The notes under the pieces are model-generated. The model saw nothing but the letters and a program-made list of their open reading frames with translations. It was not told the DNA's origin and searched no databases. Positions 37,170 through 45,038 of a DNA stretch of 64,000 nucleotides are shown piece by piece. Numbering within the stretch: the stretch's first letter is position 1; each line of letters starts with the position of its first letter. A program made the translations under genes and the position numbers. Source of the DNA: Saprospiraceae bacterium (GTDB taxonomy: Bacteria > Bacteroidota > Bacteroidia > Chitinophagales > Saprospiraceae); the NCBI GenBank assembly GCA_016714985.1, contig JADKBS010000014.1, positions 137,769 through 201,768 on the forward strand, in the 5' to 3' direction.

Positions 37170-38006
37170 ATGCAAAAATCACCCGACTCAACCGAGGGCC
37201 GTAGCCTCGAAATCACTCGATTACTCGATGCTCCCCGTGACCTCGTCTGGGAGGTCTGGACGAACCCCGAACACATCAAGCATTGGTGGGGCCCAGAAGG
37301 TTTCCGCAATACCATTGACAAAATGGAGGTCAGGCCCGGTGGTGTCTGGGAATTCACCATGCACGGCCCTGATGGCACGGATTACCGAAATGTGCACGTG
37401 TACGTAGAACTGGTGAAGCCGGAGCGCATCGTGCTGCGGCATGTGAACGGGCCAAAGTTCACCCTGACGGCCACTTTCACCGAGGAGGAGGGCGGGAAAA
37501 CCCGACTCCACCTTCAAAGCTTGTTCGAGAGCGAGGAACAAATGGCGCACCTCATCAAAGCGGTCAAAGCAGACGTAGGCCTGAAGCAAAATGTGGACAG
37601 GTTGGAAGCGTACGTTGCAGGGCAATCCGAAATCCGCAATCGTAAATCCGCAATCGTGGAGACCCGTTACGTTTTGGCCGTTCAAAACCTCGCCGCCTCC
37701 GTTGAGCATTACCAGCAAAAATTAGGCTTTACCTCCGATTGGGCCTACGACGGCTGGCACCAACTCCGCCGAGGCAGTTTCGTGGTTATGCTCGGCGAAT
37801 GCGCCGACGACCGCTCGGCCTTCGAGACCCGCAACCATTCCTACTTTGCATATATCCAGGTGGACGGTGTGGATGATTTGTACAAGGAACTCGTCGGAAG
37901 GGGTGCTGAAATTCATTATCAACTGGGCAGCAAACCTTGGGGAATGCGGGAGTTCGGCGTCATCACCATTGATGGGCACCGCATCATGTTTGGGCAGCAA
38001 ATGTGA
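37170..38006 (+). CDS. SRPBCC (AHSA1-like) - VOC/glyoxalase fusion protein
   Basis: Residues ~10-145 form an AHSA1-type SRPBCC ligand-binding domain (ITRLLDAPRDLVWEVWTNPEHIKHWWGPEGF, VRPGGVWEFTMHGPDG, TATFTEEEGGKTRLHL). After a short linker, residues ~160-278 form a VOC domain (TRYVLAVQNLAASVEHYQQKLGFT, GSFVVMLGEC, VDDLYKELVGRGAEIHYQ, REFGVITIDGHRIMFGQ). The linker SEIRNRKSAIV is encoded by a dispersed AATCCG repeat (37623-37656), so the fusion probably arose when that repeat replaced a stop codon and gap. ATG 37170 is chosen; it follows the ArsR gene by 50 nt. Confidence 0.85.
   Translation: MQKSPDSTEGRSLEITRLLDAPRDLVWEVWTNPEHIKHWWGPEGFRNTIDKMEVRPGGVWEFTMHGPDGTDYRNVHVYVELVKPERIVLRHVNGPKFTLTATFTEEEGGKTRLHLQSLFESEEQMAHLIKAVKADVGLKQNVDRLEAYVAGQSEIRNRKSAIVETRYVLAVQNLAASVEHYQQKLGFTSDWAYDGWHQLRRGSFVVMLGECADDRSAFETRNHSYFAYIQVDGVDDLYKELVGRGAEIHYQLGSKPWGMREFGVITIDGHRIMFGQQM
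37623..37656 (+). repeat. AATCCG repeat forming the SRPBCC-VOC linker
   Basis: CAATCCGAAATCCGCAATCG, then TAAATCCGCAATCG, lies exactly between the two domains and is read in frame with no stop. The wording matches the repeats at 19973-20005 and 27874-27906. Confidence 0.85.
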
Positions 38007-38016
38007 CGACTGATTT

Positions 38017-38047
38017 TTTGCTTTTTTCAGGTTTTGAACTAAACTTG
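38017..38047 (+). promoter_or_regulatory. Bacteroidota-type promoter of the DinB-like gene
   Basis: TTTG (38017-38020), a 19-nt spacer and TAAACTTG (38040-38047) match the -33/-7 consensus with one mismatch in the -7 box. It lies 20 nt before the ATG at 38068 and starts only 11 nt after the stop of the fusion gene. Confidence 0.65.
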
Positions 38048-38067
38048 CACGCAATAAATCTAAAATC

Positions 38068-38544
38068 ATGACCGCTACAAAAGAAGTCGCCGACCGCTTT
38101 CGGGAAGTCATCCTAAATGGCAAATGGATTGCCAACACCAATTTCAAGGATCAAGTCCATGACCTCGACTGGCGGCAAGCCACAATGCAGGTCGGTTCGC
38201 TGAACACCATTGCGCTGCTCACCTTCCACATTGACTATTACATCGCTGGCATCGTGAACGTGCTACAGGGCGGCTCGCTCGACATCCGGGACAGGTTCAG
38301 CTTCGACATGTCGCCCATCCAATCGCAGGAGGACTGGGACAGGCTGCGGGGCAAGTTGTTTGCAGATGCTGAAGCCTTTGCTGATTTGGTGGAGCGGCTG
38401 CCCGTCGAGCAGTTGGACACCCCTTTCGTGGACGAAAAATACGGCACCTACCGACGCAACATAGACGGCATGATTGAGCATAGTTATTACCATTTGGGGC
38501 AGGTGGTTTTGATAAAAAAGATGCTTTCGGCTGGAGGGCAATGA
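38068..38544 (+). CDS. DinB-superfamily protein (DUF1572-like)
   Basis: A 158-residue helical protein. Diagnostic parts are FREVILNGKWIANTNFKDQVHDLDWRQAT, the long helix with His (LLTFHIDYYIAGIVNVLQGG), and the C-terminal IDGMIEHSYYHLGQVVLIKKML, where paired His residues complete a metal site. This is the DUF1572/DinB-like group, presumed metal enzymes of unknown substrate. It has its own promoter and converges on the gene at 38553. Confidence 0.82.
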   Translation: MTATKEVADRFREVILNGKWIANTNFKDQVHDLDWRQATMQVGSLNTIALLTFHIDYYIAGIVNVLQGGSLDIRDRFSFDMSPIQSQEDWDRLRGKLFADAEAFADLVERLPVEQLDTPFVDEKYGTYRRNIDGMIEHSYYHLGQVVLIKKMLSAGGQ

Positions 38545-38552
38545 CCTAACTG

Positions 38553-39176
38553 CTAAGATTTTATTGCCTTCCACCTGAAATCACACTTATTGGCCCCACC
38601 CGCTATCGTACCGCTGCGAACCATCTCAAGCCCGGCGAGCGAGGCCGTCAGTTTGTCCACTTCGCAAAGAATGGAGACGTAACGCCAGGCATCGTGCTTT
38701 TGGAACAGCTTGCAAATGCCGCATTCCATGATGTCGATCCCATAGCCTAGGCCGAAGGTGAGTGCTGGATCGGTAATCATATTGACCCGGAAGCCGTCTG
38801 GATGGCCTAATTTCGTGGTTTTCTTTTCCATGAAACGGGTGAGCAGCTTGCCCAACGGCGAGCGGATGATTTTGACAGGTAGCCGTTTGAGCCAAGCATG
38901 AAAGCCGTTCTTCGGATGCACGAGTGCATGGGTGATGTCGAGGCAGATTTGGCGGATGGTGTCAAAGTTTTCGCCCCGTTGTTCCAGCACCTGGGCAGTG
39001 GCGAGGAAATATGCCGAGAATTCGAGTCGCTTGTCAATTGGATTTGGGGAACGGCGGGCGAAGGCCACATCGGGGAAAATGGCTTGATAGTGGGCTTCAA
39101 TCGCTTCGCAAAGCTGCCGATGGTCGGCAGGGAATTGTTCTCGGATGGTTTGGTAGAAATACTTTTTGTAGCTCAT
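38553..39176 (-). CDS. L-2-amino-thiazoline-4-carboxylic acid hydrolase-family protein
   Basis: A 207-residue protein whose C-terminal half carries the family phrase GYGIDIMECGICKLFQKHDAWRYVSILCEVDKLTASLAGLEMVRSGTIAGGANKCDFRW, with conserved C..C, C..D and GG..CDF elements. The named enzyme opens a thiazoline ring on the way to L-cysteine, but most members are uncharacterised. The gene overlaps the upstream TfoX-like gene by 4 nt (ATGA), so the two are probably co-translated. Confidence 0.75.
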   Translation of the reverse strand: MSYKKYFYQTIREQFPADHRQLCEAIEAHYQAIFPDVAFARRSPNPIDKRLEFSAYFLATAQVLEQRGENFDTIRQICLDITHALVHPKNGFHAWLKRLPVKIIRSPLGKLLTRFMEKKTTKLGHPDGFRVNMITDPALTFGLGYGIDIMECGICKLFQKHDAWRYVSILCEVDKLTASLAGLEMVRSGTIAGGANKCDFRWKAIKS

Positions 39177-39514
39177 TTTTTCTTCTTGCTCGACTTCGCC
39201 TTTGGGTTGTACTCCATCGCCTTAACCACCCAAAACTCAAGGTCGGCGTCGTCCTCATAGCCAATGGGGTCAACCATCAGGAAGCCGGGCATTGCCCTAC
39301 CACCGTGAATCATGGAAGCGACACCGGGCCGTTGTGTGAGGGTAGGTTCCTCGTCGGGGTCAACGCGGGCCATGATGCCCCCCTTGTAAGTGCCCATGAG
39401 CATCTTGTCATCCACCATGAAACAGTCGCCACCGAACATTCGCTTTTGCTCGTAGGCAATGCCCTTGGCCGTCAATACATCGGCGATACGGGTTGCGGTG
39501 ATGTGGTTTTCCAT
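39173..39514 (-). CDS. TfoX N-terminal-domain protein
   Basis: A 113-residue protein with the TfoX/Sxy N-terminal fold: GIAYEQKRMFGGDCFMVDDKMLMGTYKGGIMARVDP, then MIHGGRAMPGFLMVDP and DLEFWVVKAMEYNPKAKSSKKKK. The competence-regulator C-terminal domain is missing, as in many short homologues of unknown function. ATG 39514 is used because the upstream extension falls in a dispersed repeat. Overlaps the following gene by 4 nt. Confidence 0.85.
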   Translation of the reverse strand: MENHITATRIADVLTAKGIAYEQKRMFGGDCFMVDDKMLMGTYKGGIMARVDPDEEPTLTQRPGVASMIHGGRAMPGFLMVDPIGYEDDADLEFWVVKAMEYNPKAKSSKKKK

Positions 39515-39659
39515 CGCAGATTTCAAATTGCGGATTGTGGAGAAGCTGGGAATTCATCCCTAATTCCTCACTCCTCATCCCTGGTTTCACTCCATTTCAT
39601 AAGGTTTAGCATGGGTTAAATTGGTTTGTTGTTTAATTCCTTATCCCTTATCCCTATTC

Positions 39660-40334
39660 TCAGTCCATCGCCCGGTTCAAAAACGCATCGAACGGGTACA
39701 GGACTTGGAACACCGCTGCGCAATGCTTCAAGAACCCATCTGACAGAATTTGCTCGTCCGCCAACTTGTGCGAGGCGAGGAAGCTTTTGTGCTTCAGCAG
39801 CTCGATGGCTGGGTGGTCGGCGGCGTAATCCTTGGGCGTTGTCTTGAGTTTTTCGCCTTCCATTTCCCCGAAATATTGCTTGAAATCTTTGCCGTTGAGG
39901 ATGGCGTTGAAGTCGGCGGAATTGTACGCAATCTCTTGCCTAATCGCTTTAAGCCATTGAATTTCAGGAAAATATGCCCCTCCAGCTAAGAAGCTTTCGC
40001 CGCCGGGTTCGAGGTGGAGGTAGTAGCCCGCCTTGGTATGTATTTCCGATTTTTTGGCAGCTGCGGTCACATGTGCCCCGAAGTGGGTCTTGTACGGCGA
40101 TTTGTCTTTAGAAAAACGCACGTCCCGGTAAATGCGGAACACGCAGTCTTTGGCCGTGTAGTGGGCGATGCTGGGGTCGAATTTTTGGATTTCCAGAATC
40201 AGGGCGTCCACGAACTGGTGGAACTCCTTGTTCGCCGCTTCGTAGCGAAGCTTGTTGATGGTGAACCAATCCCGGTCATTGTTGGCCTTAAGGTCGGTGA
40301 GGAATTGCAGGGTAGGGCGGGCGATATTAGCCAT
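39660..40334 (-). CDS. DUF2461-family protein
   Basis: About 224 residues. Family-typical sequence: LQFLTDLKANNDRDWFTINKLRYEAANKEF, FRIYRDVRFSKDKSPYKTHFGAHVTAAAKKSEIHTKAGYYLHLEPG, GGAYFPEIQWLKAIRQEI, HPAIELLKHKSFLASH. The N-D-R-xWF, RDVRFSKDKSPYK and GYYLHLEPG blocks are strongly conserved in DUF2461. Function unknown. The start is ATG 40334 (MANIARPTL), since the longer frame overlaps the upstream spacer. Confidence 0.9.
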   Translation of the reverse strand: MANIARPTLQFLTDLKANNDRDWFTINKLRYEAANKEFHQFVDALILEIQKFDPSIAHYTAKDCVFRIYRDVRFSKDKSPYKTHFGAHVTAAAKKSEIHTKAGYYLHLEPGGESFLAGGAYFPEIQWLKAIRQEIAYNSADFNAILNGKDFKQYFGEMEGEKLKTTPKDYAADHPAIELLKHKSFLASHKLADEQILSDGFLKHCAAVFQVLYPFDAFLNRAMD

Positions 40335-40403
40335 GTGCTTGTCAGGTGAATTTTGATGAAAAAAAGCGGGTGAAAAACAATGGGCAAATATGGCCAAATT
40401 TCC

Positions 40404-41114
40404 TCAAGTACCCAATTCATTTTTGATGGCTTCAATGACCATCTCCACTTTTCTGATGACCTCACTATATATCTCCAAAGAGAAAAGCCGATCGTATTTT
40501 AGCTTCATCAATCTTGCGTTTAGCAGGTTTTTTTCTTCTTTCGGCAACGCGCTGAGGGGCATGATACGGCGGTTGGCCACCTCGCCTGGCGTGAAGTCGT
40601 AGCATTTGGCAAGGATGCGCAGGAACGGCTCGTTGTAATGCTCGAAAAACTCGTGCGGGGCGTATTTTTCCTCGATTTTTTCGATGGTCTCGAATTCGAA
40701 GTCGTACAAGTCGGCGATTTGCAGCCGGAGCGAATCGTTGCTGATGGATGCCAGGCCCCGTGATTTCAGCGTCTCGTAGGCAGCGGTGTGTTGAATGGAG
40801 ATGAAGTCACGCAAGGCATCTACATATTGTTGAAGCAGGGTGTCGTAGTTGTGGGAGCCGTCCAGCAACTGTCGTTGGAGGGATTTGGTGGCGGCAAGCC
40901 CCTTTTCATGCCCCTTAAAGTTTTCTTTTAGGTCGCTCAAGTTCAGCTCCAATTCATGTTGGATTTCCAAGAACAGGTGGCGTTCCTGTACCTTGAAATT
41001 GCGCTCGGAGGCCCACTCTGACAGCCAAAATGCAAGCAGCACACCCAGAAAGGTGGGCAGCATATTCAGGATAAAATTACCAAAAACTCGTCGGCGTGGT
41101 GAATGGTCGTTCAT
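40404..41114 (-). CDS. Single-pass membrane protein with helical cytoplasmic or periplasmic domain (DUF6090-like)
   Basis: A 236-residue protein with a positively charged start (SPRRRVFGNFIL), one transmembrane helix (NMLPTFLGVLLAFWLSEW) and a long alpha-helical remainder (ERNFKVQERHLFLEIQHELELNLSDLKENF ... ETLKSRGLASISNDSLRLQIADLYDFEFE). The opening resembles a Bacteroidota-specific family of TM-anchored helical proteins. No enzymatic motif seen; function unknown. Confidence 0.65.
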   Translation of the reverse strand: MNDHSPRRRVFGNFILNMLPTFLGVLLAFWLSEWASERNFKVQERHLFLEIQHELELNLSDLKENFKGHEKGLAATKSLQRQLLDGSHNYDTLLQQYVDALRDFISIQHTAAYETLKSRGLASISNDSLRLQIADLYDFEFETIEKIEEKYAPHEFFEHYNEPFLRILAKCYDFTPGEVANRRIMPLSALPKEEKNLLNARLMKLKYDRLFSLEIYSEVIRKVEMVIEAIKNELGT

Positions 41115-41196
41115 GTTGCAATGCTGGTATTTGCAAGTTGATAGTCAAAGGTCAAAGTTACGGGCAAAAACAAAAAGTCATACCTAATGAAATAAA

Positions 41197-41228
41197 AAGG
41201 CCGTAACCCTGTGCGGAGCTACGGCCTT
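41197..41228 (-). terminator. Intrinsic terminator
   Basis: A 9-bp perfect stem (AAGGCCGTA / TACGGCCTT) with a 14-nt loop; on the minus strand it is followed by TTTTTATTT. It lies 22 nt past the stop of the gene at 41251-41850 and terminates that transcript before the gene at 40404-41114. Confidence 0.85.
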
Positions 41229-41250
41229 ATATCCTTGCGCATGCGGTGGA

Positions 41251-41850
41251 TTAGAAATCGGTGTTCATTGTTCCATCTGTTTCGATGTCCCCGTCCTGCT
41301 CTTTGATGGCACCCTTGAAGAACAAGGTAAAATCGGATTTCAGGGTTTTGCCGTAATATTTCTCAACGCCGGCTTTATACTTGTTGAATAGGGTATCGGA
41401 GACATTTTTGCCGTCCACGTTCAAGCCTTTTTCGTCGAAAATGATACGGGCCTTGCCGTTGAGGGAGGAGATAAGGCCGTCTTTTTTCAGTTCCCGGAAG
41501 AACCAGTTCATCATTTGCTGGTGCTGCTCGCCCATTTTTTCGCCGTACTCGCCCATGATTTCACCCAGCTTGCCCATCTGCTCGCCGAGGACGTTCATTT
41601 TGTCGCCGAGTTGATTCATTTTTTCTTGGGCGCTTTTCGATTGGCCGTCGCTGGCTTCGAGTTCCTTGCCGAGCTTGTCCATCTCCTTGCCATAGTCGTC
41701 CATAACGTCGCCCAGTTTATCCATCTCCTTGCCGAGTTTGTCCATGTTTGCCTCAAGCGTGGCAAGCGTCATGTCGTCAGCCAATTGAGAAATAGCGAGA
41801 AAAGGCAGTGCAAGCACTGCGAGCAGGCAAGTGAAAATTGATTTTTTCAT
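41251..41850 (-). CDS. Secreted coiled-coil protein of unknown function
   Basis: A 199-residue protein with a signal peptide (FTCLLAVLALPFLAISQ). Its first half is a near-perfect heptad coiled coil built from repeated MDKLGKE-like units (MDKLGKEMDKLGDVMDDYG, MGKLGEIMGEYGEKMGE). The second half is globular (MMNWFFRELKKDGLIS, ARIIFDEKGLNVDGKNVSDTLFNKYKAGVEKYYGKT). The latter resembles periplasmic 'bla regulator'-like tails in Bacteroidota, but this is only an impression. Monocistronic, with its own terminator downstream. Confidence 0.65.
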   Translation of the reverse strand: MKKSIFTCLLAVLALPFLAISQLADDMTLATLEANMDKLGKEMDKLGDVMDDYGKEMDKLGKELEASDGQSKSAQEKMNQLGDKMNVLGEQMGKLGEIMGEYGEKMGEQHQQMMNWFFRELKKDGLISSLNGKARIIFDEKGLNVDGKNVSDTLFNKYKAGVEKYYGKTLKSDFTLFFKGAIKEQDGDIETDGTMNTDF

Positions 41851-41943
41851 GATTGAAACAGTTAGGTGATTGAAAGAAAGGTCTTGAGATTTTCCCCAAT
41901 GACCTGACTTCTCACAAATGGTTGTCCCAACCGGTCAAAAAAA

Positions 41944-42582
41944 TCAGACGTCGTGCAAATCGTATATTTTTGCAATCTTAGCCACCTCCTGTTCCATATC
42001 AAGGTTGAGGTCTTTTAGCAACCCATTGTGGAGGTCATAGACCCAGCCATGTACCGTTGGAAGGCGTTCCGCATAGTAACGTTGCTGTATACTGGCCACT
42101 TTCACCACGTTGATGCACTGCTCCTGCACGTTAAGTTCCACAAGACGGTCGTAGCGATCATCGAGTTTGGAAATGCCATCCAGCTCATTCTGGTGCAGGC
42201 GGTAAACGTCCCGAATATTGCGCAGCCAAGGGTTCAATAGACCAAGATCCTTGGGTTGCATGGCCGCCTTTACACCGCCGCAACCATAGTGCCCGCACAC
42301 CACAATGTGCTTCACCTGCAAATGCACCACTGCATAATGGATGACCGATTGTACATTCAGGTCGGTGTTCACCACGAGGTTGGCGATGTTGCGGTGTACG
42401 AAGACCTCGCCCGGCTCTAGGCCCATGATTTCGTTGGCGGGCACCCGGCTGTCGGCACAGCCGATGTAGAGGAAGTCAGGTCGCTGGTCTTTGGCCAGTT
42501 TTTCAAAAAAATCGGCGTCATGCGCGATTTTTGATTCGACCCAACGCTTGTTGTTCTCGAACACTTGTTTGTACAGTTCCAT
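41944..42582 (-). CDS. can: Beta-class carbonic anhydrase
   Basis: A 212-residue enzyme for reversible hydration of CO2 to bicarbonate. The zinc ligands and dyad fall at the same positions as in the E. coli enzyme: Cys42, Asp44, Arg46 (IGCADSRVP), His98 and Cys101 (VVCGHYGCGG). Other conserved parts are FVHRNIANLV and LQVKHIVVCGH. It is cytosolic and supplies bicarbonate for carboxylations. No membrane transporter (SulP) is adjacent, so this is the housekeeping type. Confidence 0.95.
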   Translation of the reverse strand: MELYKQVFENNKRWVESKIAHDADFFEKLAKDQRPDFLYIGCADSRVPANEIMGLEPGEVFVHRNIANLVVNTDLNVQSVIHYAVVHLQVKHIVVCGHYGCGGVKAAMQPKDLGLLNPWLRNIRDVYRLHQNELDGISKLDDRYDRLVELNVQEQCINVVKVASIQQRYYAERLPTVHGWVYDLHNGLLKDLNLDMEQEVAKIAKIYDLHDV

Positions 42583-42897
42583 TTCTTCTTAAAGCAATTG
42601 TGATTGATATTGGTTTTGATACTGGATACTTGATGCCATCCCATTATCCATTGTATTATACCCAGCGCAAAAATGTTGATTTACTTCATATAATGTGCAT
42701 CATTTTTGAAACAGAACAAGAGAAGAGGAAAAATTTCCAGCATCCAGCATCCAAAACAAAAAATGCCCAGCAACCCAATGTTGCCAGGCACCACACGTTT
42801 GAATACTCGATTATGGGTCGGGTTTATAGCTGCGAACCACTCAAAGCTCGCGGCTCCTTGCCTGCCGACAGGCAGGGAAACTCGCAGCCATTCCCCC
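42583..42897. other. Intergenic region with a short palindromic repeat
   Basis: No coding sequence is supported. At 42856-42877 there is a hairpin, CCTTGCCTG-CCGA-CAGGCAGGG, of the same type as the block inside the repeat at 9007-9306. It lies just past the stop of the OmpA-like gene and may terminate it. The rest should contain the carbonic anhydrase promoter, but no consensus match was seen. Confidence 0.5.
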
Positions 42898-44847
42898 TTA
42901 ATACTTCACACCTTTTTCCTCCAAACGCGTTATCTTGATTTCTGTGCGTCGGTTTTGCTCGTGCGTGGCGTCGTCGCACTCCACGTCGTTGACGCAATGG
43001 TTGACGAGCTGCGTCTCGCCGTAGCCCTTCGCAGCCAAGCGTTTGCGGCTGATGCCCTTTTTCACGATATAATCCACGGCGGCCTGTGCCCGCTGCTGCG
43101 ATAGCCATTCGTTGTACTGGTCGGAGCCACGGGCGTCGGTGTGCGAACCCAATTCGATTTCGAGGCTTGGGTATTTTTTCATCATCGTCACCAAATGGTC
43201 GAGGTCAACGGCGGCATCCTTGCGGATGAAGAACTTGTTGTAATCGTAGTAAACGTTCTCCAACTCGATGACCGTCCCGACTTCTAGCAATGGGCTTTCA
43301 ACTTTGACAGGAGCCTCTGGGGCCAGGTACATGGCAAAGGTCATGTCGCCGTCGTCGCAGTTGATTTCACCCATTTTCCAAAGCTTTTCCTGCTTCGTAA
43401 AACCCGTTTTTTGTGCCAGCGCCTCGTATTCGCAATTGCAATCTATCGGGAATTTGAAACTGCCATCGGCATTGGTGCTGTATGATTCCACTTTGTTGGT
43501 ACATTTGTTCAGCACTTGCACGGTGGAGCCTTGGAGCGGGGAGTCCGTCACCCGGTTGCGCACTACGCCCGTGAAGGCAATTGCCTTGAACTTTTCGATG
43601 GGTACGAGGTATTCTGGCACCGCCAACATCTCGGTAGAGGTCACGAGCAGGCGCACGGGTTTGTAGCCCTCCTTGCTCACTTCGATATAATAGTTCTCCC
43701 CCGGTACGACCGGCACCTTGATTTCGCAGCTTTTTGCAATTGGGCCTTGCACCGAAAAGCCTTCCGTGTAAAGCACCACGTAGTCTTGTTGGGCATTGTA
43801 CATGTTCTCAACGCTGCCCCACGCAGGGCTTTCCGCCGGCCTGATTTGAAGTTCCGCATCGGTGATGCGGATGCCAGTGCCTTTTTCCACCACGCAAACG
43901 TTTGCCAATTGCGGGCGCACGCCTTGGAACTTCCAACGGTAGATGTCGTCCTGCCCTTTGCCGCCTGGTCGGTTGGACGTCAGGAAGCCCTTGAACTCCG
44001 TCTTATCGGTGGTAAAGGCAAAATCGTCCTGTGCCGAGTTGACGGGGGCGGGGAGGCGCAGTGGTTGGCTGGCTTCCATGCCGATCATGATCACGGAATA
44101 GACATCCAGCCCACCCATGCCCTGCCTTCCGTCGGAGGAGTAGTACAGGGTGTTGCTGGCCGACACGAAGGGGAAAATCTCATCCCCAGCCGTATTGACG
44201 TTCGGGCCAAGGTTGATGGGTGTCCCCCATTTTTCGGCATTTTTCGTCACGGCGTAGATGTCCATGCCGCCATAGCCGCCCGGCCTGTTAGAAGCGAAGT
44301 AAAGGATGGTACCATCCGCATTCAGCGTGGGGTGGCAGGTGGAGTAGTTGTCATTGTTGAAGGGCAACGCTTGGGTATGTTCCCAGCGGCCTTCCACCCA
44401 CTCAGCGGTATAGGTTTTCAGGTCAATGACCCCAAGCGTGTTTGGGCCACTGCCGTTGTTGCGGGAGAAAATCATGGTCTTGCCATCGGGGGTGAAAGTA
44501 GGTGCCCCGTCATGGTATTTTTCGTTGATTTCGCCTCGAACGAGGTCAGGTGCGAAAAATCGGCCCTCGGCGTCTTCTTTTGCAAAATAGAGGTCAGAGT
44601 ACCGACCCGTCACCAGGTCTTGGTCGCAGACAAAGACCCGTTTGCCGCCCCGTGCCGAAGTGAACATCACCCCATTGCTGTAGGGTACGGCGCAATAGTC
44701 GAGGTACTCCGTGTTGAGGTCCTTCGCATTGTCGAGCACATAGTTGCCGTTTGGTGGGACCTGCAGTTTCACGTTATATGCGCTCTGTGCACCAGCCCAA
44801 CCAGCGGGCAATAGCAGCGCAATGATTATTTTAGATGCTAATTTCAT
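42898..44847 (-). CDS. OmpA-family protein with PD40 propeller (PorE-like)
   Basis: A 649-residue envelope protein. After a signal peptide come PD40/WD40-like blades (GAPTFTPDGKTMIFSRNN, CHPTLNADGTILYFASNRPGGYGGMDIY, FPFVSASNTLYYSSDGRQGMGGLDVY, FKGFLTSNRPGGKGQDDIY). Then a carboxypeptidase-regulatory-like domain (AIAFTGVVRNRVTDSPLQG) and a C-terminal OmpA peptidoglycan-binding domain (LEIELGSHTDARGSDQYNEWLSQQRAQAAVDYI, RLAAKGYGE). The arrangement resembles PorE, which ties the type IX secretion machinery to peptidoglycan, but the TPR part is absent. It follows the SprF-like and giant adhesin genes on the same strand. Confidence 0.88.
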   Translation of the reverse strand: MKLASKIIIALLLPAGWAGAQSAYNVKLQVPPNGNYVLDNAKDLNTEYLDYCAVPYSNGVMFTSARGGKRVFVCDQDLVTGRYSDLYFAKEDAEGRFFAPDLVRGEINEKYHDGAPTFTPDGKTMIFSRNNGSGPNTLGVIDLKTYTAEWVEGRWEHTQALPFNNDNYSTCHPTLNADGTILYFASNRPGGYGGMDIYAVTKNAEKWGTPINLGPNVNTAGDEIFPFVSASNTLYYSSDGRQGMGGLDVYSVIMIGMEASQPLRLPAPVNSAQDDFAFTTDKTEFKGFLTSNRPGGKGQDDIYRWKFQGVRPQLANVCVVEKGTGIRITDAELQIRPAESPAWGSVENMYNAQQDYVVLYTEGFSVQGPIAKSCEIKVPVVPGENYYIEVSKEGYKPVRLLVTSTEMLAVPEYLVPIEKFKAIAFTGVVRNRVTDSPLQGSTVQVLNKCTNKVESYSTNADGSFKFPIDCNCEYEALAQKTGFTKQEKLWKMGEINCDDGDMTFAMYLAPEAPVKVESPLLEVGTVIELENVYYDYNKFFIRKDAAVDLDHLVTMMKKYPSLEIELGSHTDARGSDQYNEWLSQQRAQAAVDYIVKKGISRKRLAAKGYGETQLVNHCVNDVECDDATHEQNRRTEIKITRLEEKGVKY

Positions 44848-45038
44848 TGTTGTATTGCTTGATTGTTATATTGTTAGATGGTTTCATTGTTTTATTGCTT
44901 TGATGGGACGACCAGCTAAGTGAAGTTGAGTAATCAGGTCGATTGGATTTGCAAATACTTGTCAATCAATGCCTTGCAAATTCACCGTTCATCATTCACT
45001 GAGGCGCCCAACAATTAGGCAATTCAACAATCTAACAA

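Noticed and set aside
43516..44814. Long plus-strand open frame opposite the OmpA-like gene
   Set aside because: Composition-driven antisense frame of a GC-rich gene; no family features, while the opposite strand has clear PD40 and OmpA domains. The same applies to long antisense frames at 45054-45917, 49723-50433, 51337-52215, 56053-57246, 57209-58435 and 59741-60619.
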